Positions 1 through 10,490 of a stretch of 64,000 bases of DNA are shown one piece after another. A program made the translations under genes and the position numbers. Source of the stretch: Neopestalotiopsis rosae (Eukaryota > Ascomycota > Sordariomycetes > Amphisphaeriales > Sporocadaceae); contig JALGAS010000009.1 of NCBI GenBank assembly GCA_023078685.1, positions 1,860,001 through 1,924,000 on the forward strand, read 5' to 3'. Positions within the stretch are counted from its first letter, which is position 1. Each line of letters begins with the position of its first letter. The notes under the pieces were generated by a model, which searched no databases, had not been told where the DNA came from, and saw nothing but the letters and a program-made list of their open reading frames with translations.

Positions 1-354
1 GCAGCATGCAAACGGGAATGGTGCCACAGGCTCGCGATCATGCAAGGGGTAGACTTGAGTCACTAGACTAAGCCGTAGATCCATTCTAGGCACTCTTCCG
101 TTCGTCGCTTCATTGCGTCATACTTGTTTGCAGTCCGACATGAGGGGCCGATTTGGCACTGAAAAGTGCAGGCGTCATGTTCTCACGCTTTACTTTTGCG
201 TAGATCTGAAAATGGATGTTCGACTTAGCGTCAAAAATGGAGCATCTGTGCCAAGGAGCAAAGAGACAGACGAGCATACTGTACAGTACAGTACCGTGCA
301 TGTCTAGAATGTTTGCATTTTGACGACTGGAGTAGACGAAGAACATCCCCAAAA

Positions 355-480
355 AAACTTTCCAGAAGGGTATCTCAGAAGGGTATCCCAGAAGAGTGTC
401 CCAGCACAGAAGAGGATCCAAGGCACAGAAGAGTATCCCGGCACAGAAGTGCAACCAAGACACAAAAGGATATCCTGGTG
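355..480 (+). repeat. Degenerate tandem array of an 18-bp unit
   Basis: Imperfect units built around CAGAAGAGTATCCC follow one another here. The same unit occurs at 54157-54385, 35337-35355 and 63640-63720, and in reverse orientation at 35460-35545 and 63828-63960. It therefore belongs to a dispersed repeat family and is not a local microsatellite. No gene is credible in the overlapping short open frames. Confidence 0.8.
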
Positions 481-756
481 TCTATACGAACCATCGAGCA
501 CAGCCTTAGAACCTAGAGCCTGGAGTGAATGTGCTGCAGTGTTTCGAAGGCCTATGAGGACCTAGTATCGATAAGCAGGGGGCCGATATGGCTACGTTCT
601 CTAGATCACGATCTATAATTTCGGCGCTAGGTTGCCAGATATTGAAGATTAGCACCCTTGATAATACTTCCAGTACATGCAATTTGGGACAGAAGGTACG
701 CTCACACAACCATGAGGAGCGACGAAAAAAATCCAGGCAAGAGTCATGAACTGTGG

Positions 757-845
757 ATCAAATCTCCGACGGCCGAAGATCCTGTGGGCCTTAGCTCCGG
801 CCTCCGGACGTAGTCCGTGGGTTCCGTTGTGCATTCCTTTGAACG
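757..845 (+). repeat. Dispersed repeat rep-A, copy 1
   Basis: This contains the block GCCGAAGATCCTGTGGGCC followed by TTAGCTCCGGCCTCCGGACG. Related blocks occur at 1000-1112 (minus), 39255, 39475, 39905, 40690, 58120 and 61425. The longest pairwise match (39905 against 61425) runs several hundred bases, so the short copies are probably fragments. No coding frame belongs to it. Confidence 0.7.
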
Positions 846-999
846 ATTCTCAGACGTCTTGTCAGCATTGTTTACCTCCTGGGTGCAGTACTACACACGC
901 GTATGGACCCGATAGAAAACAATACACTATCGGCATACGGTAATAAGACCCACATTGGCCAGGTCATATCTCCCTTGATCAGGCTCTTTGCTGGACGCA

Positions 1000-1112
1000 A
1001 ATGCACAAACACTGGGGACTCCAAGGTTTTCATCCGCAATGCCGGAGCTGAGGTCCCTTATGCCTTCGGCTTGCGGGTTTTCGGTCCACAATTTGAGCCC
1101 AGCAGCTATGGG
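1000..1112 (-). repeat. Dispersed repeat rep-A, copy 2 (inverted)
   Basis: The reverse complement reads GTGGACCGAAAACCCGCAAG and then the GCCGAAGG and CTCAGCTCCGGC blocks shared with the other rep-A copies. It lies about 150 bp from copy 1 in the opposite orientation. Confidence 0.65.
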
Positions 1113-1305
1113 TGAGGTACGCTGCTGGGGTTCAAGGGTACTACAAGTAGTTCTAGCTCGCAAACAAGTACGTAATGTGTGACCTTACCACTACTGGTAC
1201 GATATATGTTATTGCACAGAAAAGGGACGTCTCCGAGAAAGAAGAACACATTTATTTCTCTTCCTATCATCGCGTCCGTTGGTGTAATGAAAAGCCTCGT
1301 GCATC

Positions 1306-1765
1306 ATGAACACATCAGGATCTCCTTCCAAAAATATGACATCGAGAACACTAGGTAAGTTTCTTCAAAGTTGACGTGTTACTGTTGACTTATGAATGCT
1401 AATGACCTGTTATGCTAGACCTCTTGGGCGTGGACGCTTCCTCGCAATCAACTCATAGTTCCGTGGAAGCTGAAGCCGAGAACGAGCTGCTCGATCTACC
1501 CATCACTGTCACAAAGAAAGGCAGAACTCGAAATGTGCTTGAACATGAAATGGTTATATCTGATCGAGAATACCCATGCGAGATCATCGGGGAGAAACAG
1601 ATCAGAGGGAACACTTGGTATCTTATCAGGTGGGAGGCGACATTGGAGCCTCAGGAAAGTGTGAGCTTGGCCGCAGTCAAAGCTTGGCACCAGAAGAAGT
1701 ACGAAGAGGAAAGTCGGTCGCGTGTACGTCATGTGCAGTCAAGGAAAAAGAGAAAGCAGCGGTGA
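1306..1765 (+). CDS. Small chromodomain-like protein
   Basis: The model has two exons, 1306-1354 and 1419-1765, with a 64-nt intron (GTAAGT donor, GCTAATGAC branch site, TAG acceptor), and encodes about 131 aa. The second half has a chromo-like core (EYPCEIIGEKQIRGNTWYLI, then RWE), the layout of a chromodomain barrel with its aromatic residues. It is followed by a helix (AVKAWHQKKYEEE) and a basic tail ending KKRKQR that resembles a nuclear signal. Chromodomains bind methylated histone tails; free-standing small ones in fungi often derive from retrotransposon integrases. No integrase core is visible nearby. The gene converges on the DUF7924 gene, about 195 bp apart. The splice model is strong; the function is inferred from the domain. 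Confidence 0.7.
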
Positions 1766-1960
1766 CTGTCTGAAGTCGCATTGTTCTTAGTGGATGGCTG
1801 TCGTCTCCGCTCATCCAACAATGGTTAGCATCGAGGATGTGCAACCGACGTCGAATGGTATTGCTACAATTCGACAGAGGTGACAAATAGATGATGCTAT
1901 ATTTACACTGCAGACAAACACATGGCGACAAGAAAACGTCTTCTTTATTTTGCGAAACTC

Positions 1961-3477
1961 TCACGCTTTCTTGACTGGGCTCCGCCGCCTCTTGGAAGGA
2001 GGCGCTTGTTTCGAAAACGACGTAGCCGGAGATTCCATTTCGACAGCTGCTAGCGACTGGTTGTCCTCATCCGCAAATACCGACGCTGAGTCGGCCTCTG
2101 ACCGCCCCAGACTTTCCAGGTGTTGGGAGAGACCAGTTGAGTCAGAGAGCGCTGGAACGTCAAAGTTCAATTCTGATGGTAACTCATCGATGGCTGAGCA
2201 AATTCTTTTGAAATGTTCAGGCATCCAGACGTCGTAAACATTCTTAGTAAATCGATATGTTGACCACTTGTCTCTGCCGTCTAGCTCCGTGAAGTCAAAT
2301 GTACGAATGGGGTGGCGGTAGTACTTAGTGTCTTTGCCCTCGATCACCGGATAATAGCCGTAAATTCGCACCGAGCGGTGGTCGTGCGAAATGGAGAAGG
2401 AAAGTATCTGTCGATTGACTTCATCTTCCCGTTCCACAAGACGAAAGAGCTCGACGATGCCCCGTGCCGCTAACGTCATGCTATGGGTGTTCTGGCGGTC
2501 TGCAATATCCAACGCCGCGGCGCCGCACTTCACCTCGCAAGCAAGGAATGGGAAGTACATATAGAATGTGGCCATGAAGAAAGACAAGTCACCACCTAGA
2601 AACTCGCCAATAAATGGTGATAGCTTGTTAAGCTGCTCGGCGGTGAAAGCCTCTCGCTGGAAGCCGACCGAATAGTCCGGCTGCGGACGTGTTCCAGTTA
2701 GAGGGATTGAGTTGTTCCATCCTTCGTTGACACTTTCCACGAGATCTTCGAGATGCGTTGCACCCATCGTAGCGAGGCTTTCGGCTGAAGGGACGATTAA
2801 CCGAGAGATATCCTGGATCACTCGGGCTTCGTTTCTGTTATGGATCTTCTCACATGTTGATTCGAATCGATCATCGTGAAAGAGCGAGTTTTCGGGGACG
2901 GCTTGGTTTTTTTCGAGTAGACTCTTGCAAAGTGTCTTGCTCTCGCTTGTAATACCTGATTTCGATTTCCCCATGAAGACCCCTTTGGTCGCAAGTAAGG
3001 TCTCGTAGCGGGAGTCTCGATACGGCGCACTCTTCTCCTCTCTCGGTCTTTGGTCGCTGGGTGTCGCGGACGAGGCAGAATCTGACCGTTTGCGTCGCAG
3101 TGAGGACGTCGATCTTTTACGGGCCAGCGCATGCTCCATATCGGCCTCCAGGTATCCACGCGGCCACTGCCGTTCTTGAATCCAATAGTAGATCGGGCTA
3201 TTCGCTACTTCGCTGAGTCTGTCGTCGATAGAAGATTTCGGTCTGCGCGCTCGCTTGAGAGTGGGCTGAGACGTGGAGTCGTTCTCTTCGATAGGTCGCT
3301 TTCGATGGTTTTGTTGGATATCAGGTTTTCGCGATGATTGAGGTATGTCCCGCCGTTGACGCTTACGCGTTTGGTCTGATGGTTGTTAATTATGTCATAA
3401 GGAGCTTCGTGAGACATACCTTGTTCCTCGGAAGTATGAGCCTGTTTCGCAGCTCGTTGAGATCGAGTTTCGGCCAT
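1961..3477 (-). CDS. DUF7924 family fungal protein
   Basis: The model has exon 1 at 3420-3477 and exon 2 at 1961-3375, separated by a 44-nt intron (GTATGT donor, CAG acceptor), giving 490 aa. The N-terminus is basic and disordered. A motif around SPIYYWIQERQWPRGY is followed by the long conserved block with IPLTGTRPQPDYSVGF, the FFMATFYMYFPFLACEVKCG core, and FSISHDHRSVRIYGYYPVI. The EVKCG segment after a hydrophobic strand resembles a PD-(D/E)XK nuclease-like fold, but that is inference. The C-terminus is a basic PPSKRRRSPVKKA tail. The gene looks intact and of normal length for the family. Its biochemical role is unknown. Members are common and multicopy in accessory regions of Pezizomycotina. 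Confidence 0.88.
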
Positions 3478-4292
3478 GGTGGTGAGTAGGTGAGGGAAGG
3501 TGGAAAACGATTATTTAAATGACTGCCGCTCGTTAGAAAGCTACTAGTAGCCGGTAGACCCAGTCCACTGTACCAATCCACGGTGGCCTGCCATTACGCG
3601 CGCGCTTCGTTGCACAGGCAGATGCTGTGGGGAAAGATAGGTAATAACGTCACGGGTTGGACGGGACCTAGTCCCTAGACCCAATTCACTAACCTTACAA
3701 GCTCAGTCAGCATCACCCATGGCCAACATCAGTGCACGAATGTGTTCGAGAAGACATACAGTAGCATCGCTTCTACTGATGTCAATTTGATTTACGCTGG
3801 TTTGCTACTGGGACTGCTCTAGCCGTCGGAGGTAAAGCGGACCGTCGTCGCACCGACTGCTGACATGCACAACAGCGACAACTTGTGACATCAAAAAATT
3901 TCTTGCCTTCCTGAACGTTAGATGCTTCGCTCGTAATAATCTCCGTTTTTAATGGGCGTGACGGTCAGTGAGGCGCACCCCATACCGAGGCATACTCGAG
4001 TACGATCACCAACATGGTAAAATACAGGAAATCTGGCCCTGTTTGGCAGCAGTCTACTCAGCATACTGCCTACAATTGATCCGGACTGGGACTAAGCAGC
4101 ATCTCCACAAGCGCAGTGCCCTACCCCGCGACATTCGACAATGATCGCGATTGCGACGCGCGCTGAAACCACTGTCATGGTGAACCTGTCATTTTCGGTT
4201 GCTAAGATGAACTCGCAGGCATCGTCCTGCGATCAAGCTCCACAACGGCATCTACAGATCCGGGGTGTTTCCATGTTGCACTTCACAAGTGA
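3478..4292. other. Intergenic, no gene seen
   Basis: This is the upstream region of the DUF7924 gene and whatever flanks the Cys-rich exon at 4293. There is an AT-rich ATTATTTAAATGA stretch about 30 bp upstream of the DUF7924 start that could serve as a TATA-like element. I see no repeat or open frame worth calling. Confidence 0.4.
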
Positions 4293-4556
4293 GGTCACCG
4301 ATGCCCGGCTTGGACAGGCGCATATTCGAGCCGGTATCGCATCTGCCGCTGGGTTGCTCCGCAAGGACTCGCAATATTGATTAGCTCGGTATTCCCCCGG
4401 TCTGAAGTTTGCCCTGGTTGCGGATGGCGAATTCAGGATGAGGAAAGCTTCATCACCTCGGATCACTGCATTGGGTGCGGAAAGTTATGCCCAGCGCCGA
4501 AGGCGCTGTTTCTCAATTGGCAACAGAAGGGGCAGTGGAAGTTTTATGGAGACTAG
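4293..4556 (+). CDS. Possible terminal exon of a Cys-rich zinc-ribbon-like protein
   Basis: An open frame of about 87 codons, different from the longest ATG frame in the region, ends at 4556. It contains VCPGCGW and, 21 residues later, HCIGCGKLC, the spacing of a two-knuckle zinc ribbon, followed by LFLNWQQKGQWKFYGD. There is no in-frame ATG, so an upstream exon is expected; an acceptor-like TTCACAAG precedes it at about 4289. I do not recognise the family. It may be a relic. Confidence 0.35.
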   Translation, partial: GHRCPAWTGAYSSRYRICRWVAPQGLAILISSVFPRSEVCPGCGWRIQDEESFITSDHCIGCGKLCPAPKALFLNWQQKGQWKFYGD

Positions 4557-4847
4557 TGTACATTGTGTAGTGCAGCAGCCCCAAAATTCCAATCTTTCCA
4601 CGGCAAGTTGCTCGGCCTCAAGGTTTTCCTGGTTCTGCAAACTGACATCCAGGAAATAGACGCGGCTTTCCATGCTGTCATGCCCCTACGATCTCATATT
4701 TTTTATAACATTGTAATAACTACTCTACTTGAATAGTAATCCATTATGTAGAACATAGATTTTGACAGTTGTCGTGTGTAAATTTCCTGCAAGCTCTGAC
4801 CGAAACAATGCACCAAAACCCATGCATGAGCAATTGTAAGCGTGGGT

Positions 4848-5669
4848 TCATTCCTCAGAAAGCCATTTGCGCAAGAATTGAATTGCCAACATGTCACAAT
4901 TGACTGAGGACACTTCGAATACCTGTCCGTCGTCAAAAAGAGGTCCTCTCCAGCCCGTCACGTGGCCCCCCTTAATTATCTTGCTTCCAAGAGGAGCACA
5001 TGCGTCGAAGTCCGACAGGATTGGCTTATTGTCATGATCAAACATTATGTTTGGAGGGCAGATATCATTATGGGCCAAGTTAAGTCGATGCAGATGCTTG
5101 GCCACATCCTCAATGCTGTCCATAGAATTACTGCGCTCCTGAGCGGAGAATTCGGTGCCGCTCTTTGCACTGGCGACACGCTCGGTAAGCGTTTTGTTGT
5201 ACCTCCGGAACACCAGACTGACAATCAGACCATCGCGCACGAGGCAACCAGCATAAACAGCTAGGTTAGGATGCGGGTGCCTCAGTAACTTCTCATTGAT
5301 TTGCACTTCAGCGAGTACCGCTCTGGCGATCAAATCGTTGCCACGATAGCCAGAAAGGTCTGGCCTCTTGTAAAAGTAGTTTTCGTTGAGTGCTGTTTCT
5401 TCCACAGTCCCATGAAATTGTGTCATGTCCTGGTCGAATCTTGGATATATATGCTCGTTGGGAACTTGGTGAAGCTTCTTGCGAATCTCTTCGAATATGG
5501 TACTATCATCTTGCAAACCGAGACCGTAGTGTTTGCGATCTTCCAGTGGAAGAATGCCAATATAGGCGGTATAGCGATCAAACGCTTTGACAGTCAAGTG
5601 CGATCGTTGGCCGTTCCGCCATGTCTCTGAGATATGCATAGATATCTGATGATGGTCGGGATGTGCCAT
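4848..5669 (-). CDS. Protein kinase-like protein with atypical catalytic motifs
   Basis: A single exon of 273 aa. The catalytic-loop equivalent is LAHNDICPPNIMFD, where HRD is HND and the lysine two residues later is absent. The DFG equivalent is SDFDACAPLG (DFD). These are typical of a fungal-specific, multicopy kinase-like family; in many members the loop reads HNDxNPxN. No glycine-rich loop or classical VAIK lysine is evident in the N-terminal 120 residues, so activity is doubtful. The protein ends soon after the activation segment (QFLRKWLSEE), so the C-lobe is short. No signal peptide or membrane segment is seen. It stands alone, more than 1 kb from its neighbours. Confidence 0.7.
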   Translation of the reverse strand: MAHPDHHQISMHISETWRNGQRSHLTVKAFDRYTAYIGILPLEDRKHYGLGLQDDSTIFEEIRKKLHQVPNEHIYPRFDQDMTQFHGTVEETALNENYFYKRPDLSGYRGNDLIARAVLAEVQINEKLLRHPHPNLAVYAGCLVRDGLIVSLVFRRYNKTLTERVASAKSGTEFSAQERSNSMDSIEDVAKHLHRLNLAHNDICPPNIMFDHDNKPILSDFDACAPLGSKIIKGGHVTGWRGPLFDDGQVFEVSSVNCDMLAIQFLRKWLSEE

Positions 5670-6084
5670 GTTACCGCCGTTATGCTTGGGAAGATGGTTG
5701 AAGAGGTGCTCAGGTGAAATTATATTATTCGCCGCGAAGCACTAGGTCTCTTTAAACACAAGCTTCATTAGTAGCGGCAAAAGACCTCTGCGGCAAGATG
5801 GGAAAAAAATGCGGGGTCATGCTGATCTTGCACCACTAATATATACTTGGACTTGATCCTGTGATGTGACGATCGCATTTAGTGATAATCAGGAATTGGG
5901 AACGAAAGTACGAGAATCTTGCGATTCATTTGCCTTTCCCCGATTGATTGGGGTATATTCATTATGGTAAAGACTGTGTATTCAAGATCATCCTAGCGAG
6001 CGACGCCTCCTTATCTCCAATACTGTCGTGTTATTTGAAGAAACGTGATTCCAACCCGTGCACCAGCATCACAACGATCGACGC

Positions 6085-6267
6085 TCACTTCGGCTCTTCC
6101 TGAGATTCCTCCTTCTCCTCTTCTTCCTTCTCTCTGTACGAATTCGACGTGATGCATGTTGATTGTTTGCAATCTTCTTGGATGGAAGTTACGTATTCGC
6201 CATTTTCATCCCTGACCGAGTCCCATCTGCAGTGATTGGTATTGGTGACAGGCTCTTGCAGAGCCAT
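6085..6267 (-). CDS. Small acidic hypothetical protein
   Basis: A 60-aa frame starts at an ATG and has four cysteines, then a highly charged EKEEEEKEES tail. Just upstream on the minus strand lie a CTAAC branch-like site and an ACAG acceptor (about 6280), and about 150 nt further a GTAAGT donor near 6425, so a 5' UTR intron is likely. That intron would contain the 60-nt homopolymer at 6308-6367. No signal peptide is present in this exon. The family is not recognised. Confidence 0.35.
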   Translation of the reverse strand: MALQEPVTNTNHCRWDSVRDENGEYVTSIQEDCKQSTCITSNSYREKEEEEKEESQEEPK

Positions 6268-6305
6268 TGTAGGACTTCTGTCTGTATTCGTTAGTCAGTT
6301 GTGGT

Positions 6306-6307
<2 letters not shown>

Positions 6308-6368
<61 letters not shown>

Positions 6369-6382
6369 AGAACCGCCCCCCC
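6308..6382. repeat. Poly-T (60 nt) followed by a poly-C run
   Basis: There are sixty uninterrupted T residues at 6308-6367, then GAGAACCG and a run of 11 or more C. On the minus strand this is poly-A after poly-G, inside the probable 5' UTR intron of the small gene at 6085. The long protein frame crossing it is an artefact. Confidence 0.9.
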
Positions 6383-6913
6383 CCCCAAAAAACCTCTTGA
6401 GTGGGGGCGTGGCAGAACTTCACTTACATGAAATGAGATTTAGCTGAAAACACTAAAGACGCTTATGATGGAATATCTGTTCACATTGATTCAGTATTTT
6501 CACCTGCCTGCTTTTACCGTCTGCCAGTCTCTTGTATTAATACTCAATATGGAGTTGCTCCCCACAACCCCGACTCGAGGGTGACAAGGCGTGACCCCTG
6601 ACTTGGAGGGGTGACAGGAGGCATGTCTCCGGGGCCAAGCCACGTCTCCTATTCGAGGTGTGGTGACACTGCAGGAACTAGTGGTCTGTTTGAATACATA
6701 CTCAAGGTCGTATTGTCGGGCATGGCAGAGGAATGAACATTTCTCAAAGCACAGAGCGCGTAACGCCACTATAGCGTTGTCATGCATTAGGATGCTTGAA
6801 GACGTGTCCTGGGGTTTGATATGTGGGGTACGCTAAAATAACTGGACCTGCCATTGCATATGTACTCTTGACGAGCTCAATCTTCCCCTCCATTTCCCCT
6901 AGCTACTTACTAC

Positions 6914-7165
6914 TTGCTACTTAATCCTACTCAAATCTTAAACAATCCTACGAAATCCTACGAAATTCTACGGAATTCTACTAGAACCTACTGCTTGTTA
7001 CTGCTCTGTGCTATATTACTTTCTACTACTGTCTACTACTCTCTACTGCTTCCTACTACTTTGTATCACTCTCTACTACTTTCTACTACTTTGTATCATT
7101 TCCTACTACTTTGTATCACTTTCTCCTACTTTCTATCACTTTCTACTACTTTCCACGATTTTCCA
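6914..7165 (+). repeat. Pyrimidine-rich minisatellite (TACTACTTTCT-like)
   Basis: Irregular tandem units of the type CTACTACTTTGTATCACTTT run for about 250 bp immediately upstream of the hypothetical gene at 7271. Codon-sized variation keeps a Leu/Ser/Tyr-rich frame open through it, but that frame is repeat translation. Confidence 0.8.
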
Positions 7166-7270
7166 CTATATACTGGCGTATTCGATCAGTGTCAATCGAT
7201 CCTACCTAGCGCTTTGCCATCTGAATCTTGCAGCCTCGACCAATTCTTAACATTTGAGACGGCAATCATT

Positions 7271-8004
7271 ATGCCTTGGAAGCCAACTCCAGCAATCGAT
7301 GTTGTTGTCAACAAGTTACTAGATGTCTCGAATGTTATTCACAACCGCATGGGTCTACGTGCCCACGAAGAAAGGCGAGTCAATGAAGCATTTACATTAC
7401 TTGCTGCTAGCGAAGCTCCTACGCAGAAGAATGTCAAGATGTATCTTGAGTTTCTCCAAAGAGTGAAAATAACTATCAGTATTGACTTCGTGGTATTGAT
7501 AGCGGTAGGATTGGGAAGAGCTGCTGTGAATGGGATGAAGGACCGGTTGCGGGTCGATCTGCCTGCTGCGATCAAGCCGAGGGAGAAAGAGTTCACACTG
7601 GACGTTGTTAAAAAGATCGTGGCGAAGTATACTGCGAAATGCAAGTTCGATCATTTCCATCCTCGAGTGGTACGCTAACGTAATCAGATTCTGTCTCGAG
7701 CCCTCTTGATCATGAAGCGGTTCCGCCGAACATTATTCCGCTTCCTACACACGCCACTCCACGAGATGCAGGACTTACAGTCCAAGGGCAATCTGCTTTC
7801 ACAGGTGACGCGTATGAGCTGGATTTGGAAGATGTCAAGGATATCGCTTCTTCAGGACAGATCGTTGGCCAAGTATATCTTATAGATACGTACACCGAGT
7901 CATCCCACTCGTTTGCACTTGTACCCCTCTCTTCGAACCTGGCAAACCACTATGCTATGCTTCGCCGAAAGGTACAGGATGTGAGCATTAATCCCGGGGA
8001 ATAA
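7271..8004 (+). CDS. Hypothetical protein, two exons
   Basis: The proposed exons are 7271-7626 and 7701-8004, with a 74-nt intron (GTATAC donor, GCTAAC branch site, GAG acceptor), giving 219 aa. The N-terminal half is helical (MPWKPTPAIDVVVNKLLD). The second half is mixed, with an acidic stretch (YELDLEDVKDIASSGQIVG). No motif is recognised and there is no signal peptide or clear membrane helix. An alternative donor two codons downstream cannot be excluded. The stop overlaps by 17 bp the 3' end of the convergent gene at 7988. Confidence 0.5.
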
Positions 8005-8386
8005 CGTATGCGACTTGTGGAGAGCCTAATACCCTGAACCACCATCTATTACTCCAAGGAATTATCACATTGTACCCGGCGCTCTCTGTCCCAACGGTGC
8101 CTATATGCTTATCGGTGTCTTGCTCGAACACCCGGATTGCTCCTGTATTCTCTGATATTTTGACGATGACGAAACTCGTGCCTTCGGTTGGCACCATTCT
8201 TGTTCCGATCGGCGGCGTCGACCATGTAATTATGGCATATTCGGCTGATGTTTCCGACTACAGCTAGTATCAGCAATGCTAAAGTGAGCGATACGTAGTG
8301 ATTACTTTGCTTTTGCATTCGGCGATAAGTTCATTATCGGTTTGCTTCTGTACTCTGATCTTTTCAAATTGCCGGTCCATGCTCAT
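7988..8386 (-). CDS. Hypothetical protein, two exons
   Basis: Exon 1 (8306-8386) and exon 2 (7988-8257) join in phase across a 48-nt intron (GTAATC donor, GTAG acceptor) to give 116 aa. Exon 1 is charged and helical (DRQFEKIRVQKQTDNELIAE). Exon 2 reads as a compact beta-rich domain (FVIVKISENTGAIRVFEQD, then WSNRWWFRVLG). The frame is open upstream of the ATG for some codons, and another open frame at 8471-8797 may be a further 5' exon, so this may be the C-terminus of a larger protein. The family is not recognised. Confidence 0.5.
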
Positions 8387-8470
8387 CTGTTCCTTAAGCT
8401 GAACGAACAACGCGAAGTTTCACAACCGAGGTGTCGTTTGAAAGGCTCGTTCGGGGTAGCTCGGTGTCAG

Positions 8471-8797
8471 CTATGTGTCTGGGAGGAAGGCCTCTGAGTG
8501 TACTGATAGATAGTTCATCAGAGAAGGAAAGAGGGTAAAGAGTTCTACACATGTTCTGATGTAGTGATCTTGCTGTTTACTGAGGTCTTGGGCCGAAGCA
8601 ATCACAGCAGATTCTGCAATTTGGGTATCGACGTATCGTGGGTCTTGCACTCGGCTCGGAATAGCGTGCTTCAGGTCGTTGCCGTGATTATCAAATATCC
8701 CAGTCCAACCCTGTGCATCTACCAAGTTTGGATGCTCGACGTGTCTGGGTGAGGGACTGCCCCGCATCAACAGAAACCATCGCAACTCTGTGGCCAC
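8471..8797 (-). CDS. Possible upstream exon or remnant of the 7988 gene
   Basis: This 108-codon open frame has no ATG at its start. It contains a coherent stretch (QGWTGIFDNHGNDLKHAI, then YIRTCVELFTLFPSLMNYLS). It lies on the same strand just upstream of the 7988-8386 model, but no clean in-phase splice joins them. Either an exon is missed or the gene is frame-disrupted. Confidence 0.35.
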   Translation of the reverse strand: MATELRWFLLMRGSPSPRHVEHPNLVDAQGWTGIFDNHGNDLKHAIPSRVQDPRYVDTQIAESAVIASAQDLSKQQDHYIRTCVELFTLFPSLMNYLSVHSEAFLPDT

Positions 8798-9227
8798 AAA
8801 GTAGCTGTGGGACCAGACTGTGGCTTGTGACTAGTTGTGGCTGGCGATCAATTGTGGCTGAAGCTGAGCTACTGACCAAAGATCGTCATGCTCCAGCTAC
8901 TTTGCAAAGGGTGAGTAATTTATAAGGAGATTCTGAATGATTGGGGAAGTCGTTAGGAATATCACTGCTCAGGTCATTCTTTTCTGAAAGCCATAATATT
9001 GTACGATGGTAGCAGGTGGAAATAAAACATCCCTAGTCGAGTACCGGTCGGATGGGGCCGCCCACTCGACAGCTGCCAAAGCGAGCACAAGGTCTGCACA
9101 AGTGACTACAAGATGATGGCATGGAGTACTTCACTCACCCATCCTACCGTAGTATTTGAGATAATATGGAGACTATCTTGTGGAGTTTGCATATTAACCG
9201 GGGACTTGAGCCTGGTCGAAGTAGATC

Positions 9228-9312
9228 AAATTTAGTAGAAATATGCCAATTTTAGTAGACGTGTGTCGAAATTGGTAGAAATGTGTCGAAGTTAGTAGAA
9301 ATACGCCAAATC
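9228..9312 (+). repeat. Four-copy tandem repeat, about 21-bp period
   Basis: The units read ATTTAGTAGAAATATGCCA, ATTTTAGTAGACGTGTGTCGA and two further variants, alternating between TGCC and TGTCG endings. It lies in an otherwise featureless intergenic stretch (8800-9700). Confidence 0.6.
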
Positions 9313-9789
9313 CAATCAAAATCCATGGAAGCTTCATTTCTATACAGTACAGTTAGACATGATTTACAACAGCGAGATCCTTGTCAGTGTGCACTTAGGC
9401 CGGACCAAGCAGGGTGTGCGTTTGAGCTCAAGTTTAGATTAACGATCATGCAGGTGAGCTGGCTCTATTCATGGGACTCTACAACGTGACTCATCTCACT
9501 GACAAAATTATGAACACTTGGAGTGAGCCAAAGCAATAACAATCGTGCGAAATTAATGGCACCGCATCTATTTCAGTAGCTCTCAGCTTTCTCGGTCACG
9601 TAAAATTGTCTATACATGGTGTAAAGCATGTAATTCATGATGAATTATTGGAATAGACGCGTTGACTTCAACTGCTGACAAACGCCCAGGATCTGAATAA
9701 GACCTCGGCAATGTATTTGTGGACCCATAGCGACTTTTCTTCTTCTTCTTTCAATTTGCTTGTTTTTAGCTATATCCGGCATACTGCGA

Positions 9790-9975
9790 ATGGTATACCA
9801 TGGCTTCAGTCTACCTAAAAGCAAGTTGGAAGCCCTAGAGGCCGAGGGCGAGGGGAAAATACCATGTTCTTGCAGATGTGAACGCTGTCGCGACTTGAGG
9901 CAGTCGAAGGAAGGAAGGTATGTAGAAAAGCTTAGAAGATCATTCAAGTCGATCTGGTCGGGTCCGAGGCCATAA
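9790..9975 (+). CDS. Possible small Cys-rich protein
   Basis: A 61-aa frame starts at an ATG and has a tight cluster IPCSCRCERCRDLRQSKEGR followed by a basic helix. The cluster resembles a metal-binding knuckle. A TTTTTAG acceptor-like site about 25 bp upstream suggests it may be a terminal exon. The opposite strand also has an open frame of 113 codons, so coding is uncertain. Confidence 0.3.
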   Translation: MVYHGFSLPKSKLEALEAEGEGKIPCSCRCERCRDLRQSKEGRYVEKLRRSFKSIWSGPRP

Positions 9976-10179
9976 AAATAAAGCAAGATGCCCGGCCAGA
10001 TGCCCAGTCAGAAGCAAAGAGACTAGGGGAATACGGCTGAAATGCGAAAACGGTCTTACGCATCATGCGGAAGGGTAGGTTCGGTCGGATATTCACCACC
10101 GAGGATAACGGTAGCAGGGTTCATACACCTTTAACTATTAACTCACCATGTAGATACACGGTACATTTCCAATCCAGCT

Positions 10180-10490
10180 ACGACTTGCGAATGGGAGGTT
10201 CCCGAAACATCGAAACTGAAGGATGCCTTGGTATGCAGACTAAATCACCTCAATATCGCATGCTTGGCTAGATAGTAGCTTTATGACATGCATATGCTGG
10301 ATCAACCATTCATGCCTGCCATGACCCCCCGCAGCATCTAATCACTGAATACAGGCCTAGACAAGGAAATAGACACACAGCGACATGATGGAATGACACT
10401 TGGCCTAAGACCTCGTGCAACATAGCATGAGTACCCACAGTTACCAGTCGTCCGAACACCTCTAGCGGAATCGCCTACACGACACCATCG
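10180..10490 (+). repeat. Diverged dispersed repeat rep-C, copy 1
   Basis: This shares collinear blocks with 11690-11990: TTGGTATGCAGAC, CATGCCTGCCATGACC, CTAGACAAGGAAATAGA and GACACTTGG among others. Both copies are in the same orientation and differ by many substitutions, including transitions. No protein frame survives in either. Confidence 0.7.

Noticed and set aside
6914..7270. N-terminal 119 residues of the long ORF ending at 7678
   Set aside because: They translate the TACTACTTT minisatellite; the ATG at 7271 begins protein-like sequence.
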